DNA from: Pycnopodia helianthoides
Lineage: Eukaryota > Echinodermata > Asteroidea > Forcipulatida > Asteriidae
DNA length: 64,000 nucleotides
Reading direction: 5' to 3'
Assembly (NCBI GenBank): GCA_032158295.1
Contig: CM063258.1
Span: 5,001 to 69,000 of the forward strand
The translations under genes were made by a program, and so were the position numbers. Below are positions 45,446 to 56,619 of the stretch, in pieces. The notes under the pieces are model-generated. The model did no database searches. It worked only from the letters and a program-made list of their open reading frames with translations, and had not been told where the DNA came from. Positions within the stretch are counted from its first letter, which is position 1, and every line of letters starts with the position of its first letter.

Positions 45446-48400
45446 TTACTTCAAGAACGGTACTCCCGTTCCCAACTTCATCTTACACAATGGACAAATA
45501 AATTTGTCCATTGCCATCCCGTCCTCTGGGGGTACATGCAGACATTTGCCATGATACCACACGTCACATTCATCACACTGAATCATGAAGGCCCCATTGT
45601 CGGGTTTCCTGCAGAGGCAATGAACTTCTTGGCGGTCTTGGGTTTTTTTCGGCTGTTCTGAGTCCTCACGGTCACTGCACCGTTTAAGGCAGTAAACACT
45701 GTTTTTCGATACTCAACTCTGTACAAGTACGGAGACAACTTCTTAACGATCAAAGCTGGGCCTTTCCAAGGAGGGCACAGTTTATTACATTTTCCCTTGA
45801 TTGTTGCAGTATCTAACAGATAAACCCTATCTCCCTGCTGATACTCCCGTTTCCGAACCTTCAGATCGTAATCTCGTTTCATCCGTCGCTGAGAGGATTG
45901 CAAAGTTGACCGTGCCGTCTCATGCGCCGTTTCTATTGCTTGGGCTAGGTCTGAGCAATACTCATCAACGTATTGGGTGTGAAACCCGTGCTACGGTTTA
46001 CAGTTGAGCGCATAGCACTAGCAATCTGCGGCAGAAATTTATCCCATTGATTTTGAGACTTCCCCACATAGCATCTCACAGCGTCCATTAGTGTGCGATT
46101 AAACCGCTCCACTTGGCCATTTGCTGAAGGCCTATAGGGGTGGTTTTGGATTTGTGGATTTGCAGAATTTTGCACAGATCAGAGAAAAGTTTACTTTCAA
46201 AATTTCTACCCTGATCTGTGACAATTTGGAGTGGACATCCAAATCTGCAGAAAAACTCCCCTACTGCAGCCTGAGCAGTAGCCTCTGCTTTCTGCGAGGG
46301 TAAGGGGATACATTCAACCCACTTCGTAAATTGGTCCACCATCATGAGAATGTGTTCGTTTCCCTTTGTTGATTTGGGTAGCGGCCCAATAAAATCGATG
46401 TGTACTTTCTCCATGGGTATTCCTGCATGGCAGCTGGTCATCGGGCACTTGCCCTGCTTAGCGGTTTTCTTGTTCTGATTGCATACTGAACATGAAAGAA
46501 TGTATTTCTTGATGACTGATGTCGCACCATACCAGTAATATTTGGACTTGATCCTGGCCGTGGTCCTATCGATACCGGCATGTCCTGCAGAGGGTATGTC
46601 ATGATTTAATTTGATAACCATATTCTGCAGCTCTCGGGGTACCACCAACAAGTTCTTGTCTGTACCTCGCTTCCACAAAGTTCCTTCGTGGAGGTAGAAC
46701 AAGTCCCGATTTACCCATAGGTACTTTTCCGCCGGACCCCATAGCATAACCGTACCTTCACCTGGTTCCTTGTTGGTCACAAGCCAGTGCCGAAGATGAG
46801 CTAACTGATCATCTTTCTCCTGTTCGTCTTGGAGACGTTTGCTCGAAACTGGTTCATTCTGCTCTTCAACAACCAATCCTATAAACTCATCTAGATCATC
46901 CCCATCCAACTGCACCAGAGGCCCCTCTCCAATGTGGCTAATATCCAGGCTGGTGATGGTATAACGCTCTGGCTTGGATTGATCATCAAGCTTGGTCGCA
47001 TCGACGTTGTTTAGGCTTTACTGCCAATGGCACTACATTGTCCACTTCGGACACAAAGTGTGCCCAGTTCTGATGAGCCTTCCGACAGTAGCTACACCCG
47101 TGACATGGAAGGTCTTCTAGACAGAAACCCAACTTGAAACTTTCGCAAGGACTAGCCTTGTCCGGTATCCGAGACAAGGCGTCCGCGTTCAAATGTTTCC
47201 GTCCGGCCCTGTGCTCAACCTTCATATTGTACTGACTGAGTTCCTCCAGCCAACGGGCGATTTGACCTTGAGGCTCTCTGAAATTCATCAGCCAAGTGAG
47301 ACTACTGTGATCTGTTCTAACAAGAAATGGCTTGCCTAGCAAGTAATGACGGTACTGCCTTGTGAACTTGACGACGGCCAGCAGTTCACGTCTGGTTACA
47401 CAGTAGCGTCGCTGTTCGGGAGACAAAGAAACGCTCCCGTATGCCACTACTCGTTCCTGGTCCTCCTGAACTTGGATAAGTTCGGCTCCTATGGCGGTGT
47501 TGGACGCGTCTGTATCCAAAATGAATGGATCGTGAGAATTCGGTAAGGCAAGAATGGAAGCAGACATCAGCAACTCCTTGATGTTCTCGAAGGCCTGCTG
47601 ATGATCAGTTTCCCAAGTGAACTTGTTTTTACCCGTGATGTTGTACAACGGTGCTGCCGTTGAGGCATAGTTCTTGAGAAAGGCTCGGTGGTAATTTACC
47701 AGTCCTAAAAACTGTTCCACCTGCTTGGTATTCACCGGGACCGGCCAATCCTTAACTGCCTTCACATGTTCCTCCTTCATTTTCATGCCGTTCTCGTCTA
47801 TATCCCTGCCGAGGAATTCCACCCTGCGTTGAAACAAGGCACATTTCTGGGTTTCAACTTTAGATGGAACTCCTGGAATCGCTGGAGCACTCGTCGAAGG
47901 TTTACCCTGTGATCAGAGAAAGACTTCCCTAGCACAACTATGTCATCGAGAAAAGCAAGGACAATGTCCCAATTCAGCCCCCGAAGGACAAGATTCATGA
48001 CCCGAGAAAAGGTCGCTAGGGCATTGCATAAACCAAATCCCATTCGTACGAACTCATACAGCCCGTACTTGGTGACGAAAGCAGTTTTCTTTCGATCGTT
48101 TTCATCTATTTGTACTTGCCAGTATGCCGAATTTGCGTCTAGCTTCGAAAACCAATCATTTTCTGCTAGAGTGTCTAAACACTCCTCTATACTGGGCAAG
48201 GGGTAGACGTCTTTTCTAGTAATTGCGTTAAGCCCTCTATAATCTACACACCATCTTACGTTACCATCTCGTTTCCTCACCAGAACGGGTGCAGATGCCC
48301 ATTCGGATATTGAGGGTTCGATGACGCCTGCAGCCTGCAGTTTGTCAAGGTGCGCCTTTTCCTCGCTCGCAAAACTCATCGGGGTTCGCCTAAGTTTATG

Positions 48401-49640
48401 TTTAACTGGTGGTGCATCACCCGTTTCAATTTTATGTTTGATACTGGGGAAGCGGCCAAGATCGTACTCGTCTTTTGCAAAGACAGACTGGAACTCAACC
48501 ACCAAGTCAGTCAATTCTGTTTGCTCGTCATCGGTTAGGTGTTCAGCTGATCTGTTTAACAGATCAAGCAAATAGTCGGGCGGCTTGGTGTCAGTCGAGG
48601 CGGCAACTGTGTTGGTATGTGGAGACTCATCTTCTATCCCAACTGGAACGGTTATTACTGCCGCCACCTCTTCTGCACTTCCTATCGGCTGGTTGTGCTT
48701 CAGCCGCACATTTCTGTCTGTGGGGTTGATCATGTACAGTCCTGCTTCCTGGCCGGAATCATGAACTGTTCGAGGCACCAGCACACCCAGCCCATGTGCT
48801 GGTTCAAATATAAAACAATTGAGTGGTTCATTTATCCTACAGTGAACCATTTTCACTGAATTTGGCGGTACCACTGTCATCTTAGTTACATAACCTTTAG
48901 CCACTCGAGAAGGCTGGTTCCCTGTTCCAAACATCATGGGGATCTTCTCTGTCTCAAGCACCAGTGTTGAATCTTGAATGTGTACATCAATCTTATGACG
49001 TCGCATAAAATCAATGCCTAAAAGCATGTCGTCTTCAATCGGAGCCACATAAACATTTTCTTCAAAGCTCCTACTTCCAAGCTTAATTTGCAAAGGACCA
49101 ACGATCATGCCCCGCATCTTCATATCTCTACCTGCTGTGTTTAACGTCACCCTCTTGATGTCCGGTGGCTTTGGCTCCAGTGAGTTGTATATGCGATCTG
49201 AGATGATGGTGACTTCCGCCGCCGTGTCAATTATTGCTTTCAGCGTAATATTCTGTATATCCACCTGTACACTGAACATAGAGTGCGAATGCAGCCGACA
49301 TACTACCACTTCTTCCCTCTCTTCTTGAGAATCGGACAGGTCTTCCTTTGACTCATTTTTGCCGATGCTACTTTGGGTGAGGCCGTCTGTAGTCATTCCC
49401 TCGGTGTAATTCGGAAACTGCTGCACTGGATCGGCTAATTCCGGGTGTTGGCCAGTGTCTAACTGTGGTTGCCAAGGAACTGACAAATTTATGTCATTTG
49501 TGACTGCAGGCTGAATTGGGGCAGTCTGCATTGCTGGGTCATCAATTGGATGAGAATGATGCAGTGATGATTGTTGCGAGATATCTGGGTGAACCTGGGA
49601 AATGGTGGTCGCTGATGCATCTATTATTACTGGGAGGCCT
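45446..49640 (-). pseudogene. Degenerate pol: protease, RT, RNase H, integrase, PHD finger
   Basis: The first long frame, 47798-49531, has protease (AIIDTAAEVTIIS) and RT up to FLDDIVVLG. Frame breaks near 47830, 46980, 46130, 45950 and 45700 separate the rest. RNase H (LDTDASNTAIGAEL) is in 46986-47837. The integrase zinc finger (HAGIDRTT...CSVCNQ) and core (HIDFIGPLPKSTKG, TDQGRNFESKL) are in 46088-46915. NGQVERFNRTLMDAV is in 45945-46175, and the GPY-like part (GDRVYLLDTATIKGK, PPWKGPALIV) in 45583-45903. After the last break the frame runs into a PHD finger and stops at 45446-45448. Described only as a broken gene. Confidence 0.85.
45482..45625 (-). other. PHD-type zinc finger at the integrase C-terminus
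   Basis: The minus-strand frame shifted from the integrase tail reads HCLCRKPDNGAFMIQCDECD, then VWYHGKCLHV and FICPLC. Cys and His spacing (CxC, CxxC, HxxxC, CxxC) and the aromatic W fit a PHD finger, a reader of histone H3 tails. In other Ty3 elements a chromodomain occupies this place. The link to the integrase requires crossing one frame break near 45700. Confidence 0.78.
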
Positions 49641-51123
49641 GGGACTGCCCGGGACGAAGATTGGCCTCCTCGCTCTCCGACCCACTCTCGTTTAACTGAT
49701 TCTCATTGACAAACGAGACGGTCTTTTCGGACTTGGCCCCTGGACAATCGCGTTTAAAATGACCTAATTTACCGCACTTGTAACAGGGACTCTTGGATCG
49801 GTCGTATGATGGAGACCTGGATCGATCCCGTGAGTGAGGCGCTCCAATTGCATCTGTCAACTTCTCCAGAGAACTTTGCATGCAACTGAACTTTTCCTCC
49901 AAGGCCCCCATCCTTTTCTCTAGAGCGGATTGATCCGGGCTCTGAGGCTTGGAGGGCGTGTTGGCCTGAAAGGTAACTTTGCACACCTCTGCTTCGGGCT
50001 GCATGTCCTCGTCACTTACATAGGACATTTGTTTGACCTCTTTCCTCGACCGTCCATAGATGGCCCTCTGAGTATGTTGCAACCATTTAACATAATCAAT
50101 CGCAGACTCTATAGTAGTTGGTCTCGAGTTAATGGCGTACTGGCCTGCCTCTCGGTCGGTGTAGCCCTGGCAAAATTTTAGCACAACCTGCTTCTGAACA
50201 TGCAGCTCCGGAAGGTTAGGAAAAGCCCGTGTCGCCAAATAAAGCACTCGGTCAGCCCAATCAAGGATGGTTTCGTCTGCTGACTGTCTGGCGTAGTTAA
50301 ATTGCATTTGAGTTTCCTCCGGCAAATCCCGCAGTCCAAATCGCTTTTCCATCTTCTTTATTAGGTCAAAATACTCCAGGTTTGGGTCTCGCTCGATCAT
50401 CATTGCATAAAACTCGCTGGCCTTAGCCACCAAACACCAACATAAGTTGTTCTTTCTCTGCTTGGCTGTCAAGTTGCACTCATCCGCGTAGGACGAAAAC
50501 TTGGCAAAGAAGGCCTGCCAACTACTCTTACCATCGAAAGTAATGGTCTTTGGCAGGGTTGGGTGCTTCTGGGTGGGTGTGGTGTCTCTCCCTTTGGAAA
50601 ACGTTGGCTTGCTTGTCCAAGTGAGGCTGTCTTGTGCCCAAGGAGGCGGCGGTATGTCAACGGGAAAATAACTTGCACCGCGTGGCGGTGCCTGATACGA
50701 CAACGGAGTTGAGGGAGGTGGACGTGGGGGGTAGGTGTCAAACGGATATGATTTCCGCGAAGGGTTAGGCATTGGAGACTCACGTTGTGGAGTCCCACCT
50801 TTTGCACTTCCCCAACAATCGTCCCACCAAGCAGCCTGGCTAAAAGAAAGCGGCACCCCTGATGGCACCTGTCTGTGCCTAAATGGCTTGGGAGATGTTG
50901 CATTAACGTGACTCCTCTCTAAGAAAGGTACATGAGGCTTGAAGTCGAACATGGTCATGAGACTGGACATGTTCCGAACGTAAGGTACTGTCATGAGGAG
51001 CTCAGGTGTCACATTGCCGTGGGCGGCCCTCAGGTCTATGATGGCGTTTGCCAGTGTGTCACCAACACCAGGAAGGGCCACCACGTCGCGGTATGAACAT
51101 TCGTTGAGAGGTATCTTCTCCAT
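49627..51123 (-). CDS. Gag-like protein with an N-terminal helix-hairpin-helix
   Basis: 498 codons. Residues about 10-50 read SYRDVVALPGVGDTLANAII and continue DLRAAHG, a helix-hairpin-helix pattern of the ComEA/competence type. A Pro-rich spacer follows, then a capsid-like helical region (about 190-360; SWQAFFAKFSSYADECNLTA), a Ser/Arg stretch and one CCHC knuckle (CYKCGKLGHFKRDC) near residue 450. The gene ends in three consecutive stops at 49621-49629. The pol frame is open across these stops in the -1 frame. It packages element RNA. The role of the N-terminal fold is unknown. Confidence 0.83.
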   Translation of the reverse strand: MEKIPLNECSYRDVVALPGVGDTLANAIIDLRAAHGNVTPELLMTVPYVRNMSSLMTMFDFKPHVPFLERSHVNATSPKPFRHRQVPSGVPLSFSQAAWWDDCWGSAKGGTPQRESPMPNPSRKSYPFDTYPPRPPPSTPLSYQAPPRGASYFPVDIPPPPWAQDSLTWTSKPTFSKGRDTTPTQKHPTLPKTITFDGKSSWQAFFAKFSSYADECNLTAKQRKNNLCWCLVAKASEFYAMMIERDPNLEYFDLIKKMEKRFGLRDLPEETQMQFNYARQSADETILDWADRVLYLATRAFPNLPELHVQKQVVLKFCQGYTDREAGQYAINSRPTTIESAIDYVKWLQHTQRAIYGRSRKEVKQMSYVSDEDMQPEAEVCKVTFQANTPSKPQSPDQSALEKRMGALEEKFSCMQSSLEKLTDAIGAPHSRDRSRSPSYDRSKSPCYKCGKLGHFKRDCPGAKSEKTVSFVNENQLNESGSESEEANLRPGQSQASQ

Positions 51124-52111
51124 CTCGAATAGTATTTAAGTAAATCCGAGGTCTGTCTTTATCTCGCTGAATTGTGTATTAAAACAAAATCATAAACTAC
51201 AAAAACAATGTATGCGCTTCTGTTGACACTGATCAAAAAAAAAAAAAAAAAAATTGCAACAATAACTGTTTGCTTGAACCACAATCCTTACGTAGGTCAA
51301 CAAGCTTGTTGTTTTTATTTAACAGGAATACTATACTATGAACCCTGTTCCAAACGTCAAAACAATAAAGTTTATAGAAAAGAAAAATGTAAATTTTGTG
51401 TAAAAAACTTTATCAAAGAAGGCAACACTAACTAACAGAACTGTACTTTCAGCTCCGATAAATATACCTTACATGAAACACACACACAACTTTTTATTTT
51501 TTATTTTTCAAATTCCAGAAAATCCTGAAATTGAACTTAGTTACAGGAAAACGTGGTCTCCTAATCTGGATGACACAAACAAAATCACTGAAACAAGTCA
51601 AGACAGATCTTGCAAATAATAACAAATAAAAATTCGTTCTACTTTTTGTTTATTTGCAAAAGGGCCTCTGAAATATTATTTATTATCGTTTAAAACAATA
51701 ATACGATATTCGAAAACGCCCACGAAATCTGACGCACCGTGTTGAACTGGCTAAAAAATCGACAATCTTTTGCCACACAACAAAAACCGTACGTTCGTGA
51801 CGCCACACGAGTCGATTATTCGACACCGTAAAATTGCGTACGAAAGATGCCTTAATCGAAACGCTAAAACGAAATCCCCTAACGTTGCGTCTGACAACGT
51901 TAGCAAAAACAAACAAGAAAACGATCGAAACTGCTATAATGACGCCAATGTAGTATTGTATGAAATAACTCACCCAGTCTTCGACTTGGACACCTCCGAG
52001 GGGTCGTCAAGGGTTCTTGTTATCCGTGGAAATACTAATACCGATAATACTGCTTCCCAAGCATCTAAGAAAGCGGAGAATACAGCATGGAACTAGAGTA
52101 ATACTGTCAGT
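51124..52111 (-). other. Leader region of the degenerate Ty3/Gypsy element
   Basis: About 990 bp between the 5' LTR and gag, AT-rich, with a T tract (plus-strand A run at 51236-51252). It has no recognised domain. The primer-binding site after the LTR (CTGACAGTATTACTC on the minus strand) could not be matched to a tRNA. Confidence 0.5.
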
Positions 52112-52252
52112 GTCTGCTGGATTCCATGTACAATGTGCGAGATAGAGAGAGAGTAGAAGGTCAGGGGTCTCCAAGATGCGGTAGTGCGCATGTCCAAGGT
52201 GTGTTAGTCCATTGAAAGAAAAAGGGGTGGTCCCAAACCCGTTATTACTACA
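52112..52252 (-). repeat. 5' LTR of the degenerate Ty3/Gypsy element (empty-site copy)
   Basis: 141 bp. On the plus strand it runs TGTCTGCTGGATTCC to CGTTATTACTACA. It lacks the Mutator-like insertion found in the other LTR, so it records the uninterrupted site GTACAATGT. Confidence 0.83.
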
Positions 52253-52444
52253 GGAACGTTTTTGTTGTTTTTGAGCTAACTTTGTTTACGCACAAATCCA
52301 CTGCACCAACCGTCATGACCATGGAGGAAAGTTCATCTATTCACCAACCAACCATGAACCGACCATACGCTATTGTATTGTATTATTTATACAATATGTA
52401 ACTGCAGGTGCTGTATTATTTTGCTAGTCGCGACGACGTACGTT

Positions 52445-55046
52445 CCGCCCCAACTTGACAATCGCACCAACTACAGTTGGGACTGGATAGCTTTATGGAC
52501 TGAGGTCACAGCTTGAGTGTTAAGTTGGGGCGTCCCAACTCTAGTTGGGACAGTTGAAATTGCACAGGGTACTGGAATTGGTTCATTAAAATGTGCTCAT
52601 CATGGTAGCGAGGCTGTATCCTATCCTATACAGTGGGCCATCCCATCTGTAGTTGGGACGCTACACTCAAGTTGGGACTATACACACTGCATAGCGCGTC
52701 AACGCATACGCTGCGCGCGCTGTGTACACAGCCGTGAAGCAAGCACGATGACGTGGCGGCCATTTGTATACTCGCAAAAGAAGCCATGTAGCGCGGGCAG
52801 GCATTTTGTGCTTTGAAATATAATTTGTAGGATGAGTCCTTCTACGGTGCCCTTTTGTTTTGTCCGCGCCATTTAATGTGTCCTTGACTTTTGGGTTTTA
52901 GCAAGAGTAATATTTTTTTAAATGGTATATAAAAAGTCCAGCAGCAGTATCCGTTAACAAAGTGGCAGCCGGATACAAAACTTTCCAACTAGGGGGTACA
53001 CCATAGAGAAAGGATGAGTACACCGAGGGAAGATGGGGCACGGGGCAATTGAAGATTGGACATTGCTTTAACATTCAATGTTATCAAATAACCAAACCAT
53101 TTCTGGCAAACCCCTTTCTGTAAAATAGTTTCGTCCACGGGACGCCCTTTTACCGTTTTCTCTTTCTAGCGTGAGTGGGCAGCAAAAAAATGTACCAGTC
53201 CTTTGTCAAATTTTCACGCGTTCCCGAAAGACTGTCAAGATTTTTTTTACAACAGGACTTGGCCCATTTTGTGAGCACATTATTCAGAAATGTTATCATT
53301 CTCAGCTGAAAGAAACACAGACTGACTGACTGCAGCAATATTTTATACCTGGGTGTTTTTTTTTATCTGTCCCGTTCACCCCAGTACAGTAGCTATTTTA
53401 TTGGGGTAAAATGAGCCAATTTTGTCAACAACTAATCATGAATTATGAATGGTATAGGTGTAAAATGGGACACAATATTGTTTGAAAAAAAACTGTAAAA
53501 ACATTTGTTTTGTCAAAGGTGAGCCCATGATTGCGGTCAATGGGGAGAGCGCGCCCTATACCTATTGTGGCGTAGCCTTGTCCAAGGCTCTTTACGCAAG
53601 CACCCCGCTTTGAATACTAGCACGGTACTAGAAACTGCAGTACAATGTACATTTTACATACTGTACCTTATGTATGTACAATGTACAGTGTACATGTACA
53701 GTATACCGTGGGGTCGAAGCATGGTTTTCGAGGTTTTTCAACCACGTACCAAAAACGAAGCCGAAACAGAGCCTTGTTCCCACTGTAAAATTGCGCCCGG
53801 ATTTGGGCGCAAATTACGTATGCTGGAATCGGGTATTGAATATTCATTTCCTGTACTGGGCGGATAATCGTCCAATCATAAACTCTCGTTATGACACATT
53901 GATGTGTGTTTATCAACAACGAGAAAAAGATGGTGTCCTCCACTCGCGAATACTCTCAAGAAGCCTTGAATGGAAGTTTAAATTCTGCTGCAGACAAGCT
54001 AGAAATTGATAATTTCAACCCAGAACAGCGGAAAGCACTTCATTGTTTTCTTTTAGGACATGACGTGTTCGTTAACCTGCTCACAGGATTTGGAAAATCG
54101 GCGGTTTTTCACTGATTTTCTTCCGGTAAGTTATTAACCGTGGAGCTCCATGGTTCATCATCACAACATTCAGTGACTAAGTGAGTTACTCAGCTGCATG
54201 GCATGCTCAGTTGGGCCCGTACGATCACGATGGCCCTTTTTCCATATAATAGTTGAAACGAACATTGAACAACTTATCCAGGGCTTACCAATACCCTCTT
54301 TAGAGTTACAGTTATAGCAGAAGTAATATCACTGTCATGACTGTCGGTAATTTAACCATGTTGACATTCTCGTGAAACAGTCGATAGTAAATAATGCACC
54401 ATCCACACTCACAGTTGTAGTGCCAACGACACGTTTCAGCGGAGTTTGTAGATCGCTGGACTTTTCTGTTCCTTCCATAATAATGTAATATTTAAAGAAC
54501 ATTCATTGCATGACTCCATGCATGCCATGCAATGTGGCTGACTACGCGCGTGAGATTGTTTATGTAGTATTCACCATGCCACTAAACATTAACCAATGAG
54601 CATACATCTTCGGGAATATTAGCATAAAGTAACTCCGCCGACAATCTGACCTTTTTACAGTGGGAACAAGGCTCTGTTTCGGCTTCGTTTTTGGTACGAG
54701 GTTGAAAAACCTCGAAAACCATGCTTCGACCCCACTGCATACTGTACATGTACATTGTACATTCATCAAGTACAGTATGTAAAATGTACATTGTACTGCA
54801 GTTTAGTAGTACCGTGCTAGTATTCAAAGCGCGGTGCTTGCGTAAAGAGCCTTGGACAACGCTAATTGTGGCGATAAAAACGCTCAATGGAACGTGGGAA
54901 GATATTAATAACAGGAGAGTCTTGAACCAAGACTAGTCAGTATGTAGAGATCAGTGGTTGGGACCGGTCCCAACTGTAGTTGGGACGCAACACTCAAGTT
55001 GGGACCGGTCCCAACTATAGTTTGGACGATTGTCAAGTTGGGACGG
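52445..55046. mobile_element. TIR DNA transposon with GTTGGGAC subterminal repeats and inner inverted arms
   Basis: Ends CCGCCCCAACTTGACAATCG and the inverse of CGATTGTCAAGTTGGGACGG form inverted repeats. The motif GTTGGGAC or its inverse occurs at least ten times near both ends (52470-52680 and 54955-55046), as expected for transposase sites. Inside, 53565-53800 and 54645-54870 are inverted copies of each other. No target duplication is evident. A helicase fragment lies in the middle. Confidence 0.68.
53906..54115 (+). pseudogene. N-terminal fragment of a RecQ-like helicase
   Basis: Reads LEIDNFNPEQRKALHCFLLG, then HDVFVNLLTGFGKSAVF, then a stop. It resembles the Q-motif and Walker A (TGxGKS) of RecQ-type DNA helicases often found in invertebrate repeats. 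Nothing after motif I is found, so it is a truncated copy or an isolated exon. Confidence 0.6.
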
Positions 55047-55085
55047 CCAAGTGACCTACAGTGACCTACATGCATGCATTAGTAT

Positions 55086-55252
55086 ACAAATAATGAATGT
55101 TTATGAGTGCAATGGTGCGAATATTTTCATGAATTGAAAGATGGAAAGTTCCATTCAACGAGGCGGAGCCGAGTTGAATGGAACATCATTCCATCTTTCA
55201 ACAAATGAAAATATTCTCACTATTGCACGAATGAAAATCATTCATTATTTGT
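55086..55252. mobile_element. Short palindromic element
   Basis: ACAAATAATGAATG...CATTCATTATTTGT ends and inner arms AAAGATGGAAAGTTCCATTC and GAATGGAACATCATTCCATC pair around a GAGGCGGAGCCGA loop. No coding capacity. Confidence 0.72.
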
Positions 55253-56082
55253 TGTAACATCCAAGTAGATCTTTGTATTTTTGATTGGAGGATTCAACTT
55301 TCATAACAAACAAAGCGTACAGTATTTAATTGTGACATTACACCATAGAGCTATATATATTGACTAGAGCGCTAACTTGCTCTGAGTTTAGAAGCCACCC
55401 TGGGCGCAGACATGTTTGATGTGTTGCGTGACTACGGAACGATTTTAATTTTAAGAGAGCACACATGGCCGCGAAAATTTTGCATTCGGCGTGCGCGCTT
55501 ACGTACGCGCCATATTTAATCTAACGATCATTGCTCTTGTAAACAGGTGATTTTAGTGATGTCTTTAAAAAATATGTAGTAGGTGATTCTCTGATGTTGT
55601 TACTTACGTCTTAGGAAAAATGCTGAGTCGAACTAAAGCCTTGTTTGGGAGGATTCAATGCTTCAAGATGTCAAGGGGAAAAAAACGAAATCTGCTTCAA
55701 GGATACACAATATGCCGTCAAGAATGACGAACTCAAAAAAAAACGTATACGCGCAAACGCACATGTTAAACATGACGCACATGACGCTCGCAGTTTGTAC
55801 GCTCATTAGCAGATTGTGCGTTCTCATTTGCTGCATTTTTGGTTCGATGACGCATAGAAAAGAACAAACGCTTTATCATGCAAATAGCCGTACAATTGCC
55901 GTACAAAATTTCAAGCTTTTGTATTGGTTTGTACATAAACATGGATGCGCCCACACGGCTTCAAAACCTTAGTGCGTGTATAACGGGGTGTAAGCGCTCT
56001 AGTCAATATATATAGCTCTATGCATTACACCCATTTCTTTTGGTTCGGCTTGTTCGGATTCACCAGTGACTAGGTGCGTTCA

Positions 56083-56335
56083 GGGCCCAATTTCATGGCT
56101 CTGCTTACCGTAAGCAAAGAATCGGCGCTTGCGGAAGCAGGGAATTCCGCGCTTACGTCAAGCGTATTTCACGGGTTAGCGGGGAATTTCGGCTTGTGCG
56201 CGTGCGTACTCCACGTTACTAGGCATTCTACGCTTACACAGCTAGCGCAGAAATTCGGCGCTTGAACAGTAAGCGGAGAATGGTCACCGCAAGCGCAGAA
56301 TTCGGCGGTAAGCAGAGCCATGAAATTGGGCCCTG
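56083..56335. mobile_element. Palindromic GGGCCCAATTTCATGG MITE, copy 2 (inverted)
   Basis: Near-identical reverse complement of 37628-37879, including the internal CACGGGTTAGCGGGGAATTT words. A decayed relative, ending in AAATTGGGCTC, is seen near 61275-61385. Confidence 0.82.
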
Positions 56336-56619
56336 TACTACTTTGAGACACGCGGGCGCTGTATTGTAGTATGCCTTGTAGTATAACTGTACTGCTGCAT
56401 TATCAAAGACACGCGCACGCAATGATGTGGTACGCACCGTGCAATATAACAAATCGGATGGAACGAAAAATGCACGGTGAATGGAACGAAAAATGCACGG
56501 TGAATGACGTAGCGTGCAATGGTACGTTTATTTGCTATCACGTGACGGACAATCCTCCAATCAAATGGCAAGGATCTGCTTGGGTGTTATATAATATACA
56601 AATATTGACTGCTGCGAGT

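Larger units (their letters stand above)
38412..52252 (-). mobile_element. Degenerate Ty3/Gypsy element with extra domains, host of two nested insertions
   Basis: 5' LTR at 52112-52252, 3' LTR split as 38412-38437 plus 43426-43535, both TG...CA, about 140 bp. A G-rich polypurine tract (43536-43553) abuts the 3' LTR. Order on the minus strand: Gag with an N-terminal helix-hairpin-helix, protease-RT-RNase H, integrase, PHD finger, then a TatD-like ORF. Pol has several frameshifts, so it is not autonomous now. The outer flanks do not share a 5-bp duplication, so an end may have recombined. The 3' LTR contains a Mutator-like element that contains a LINE. Confidence 0.87.

Noticed and set aside
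51683..51973. 96-codon frame in the leader of the degenerate Ty3 element
   Set aside because: Hydrophobic start but no known domain. It could be chance in AT-rich leader sequence.
38412..52252. Matching 5-bp target duplication for the degenerate Ty3 element
   Set aside because: Outer flanks (CCCAG on the left, GGAAC on the right) do not match, so I did not claim one.
53565..54887. Two similar 100-codon proteins at 53565-53867 and 54582-54887
   Set aside because: They are translations of inverted arms of one transposon, containing ACATGTACA-type low-complexity sequence.
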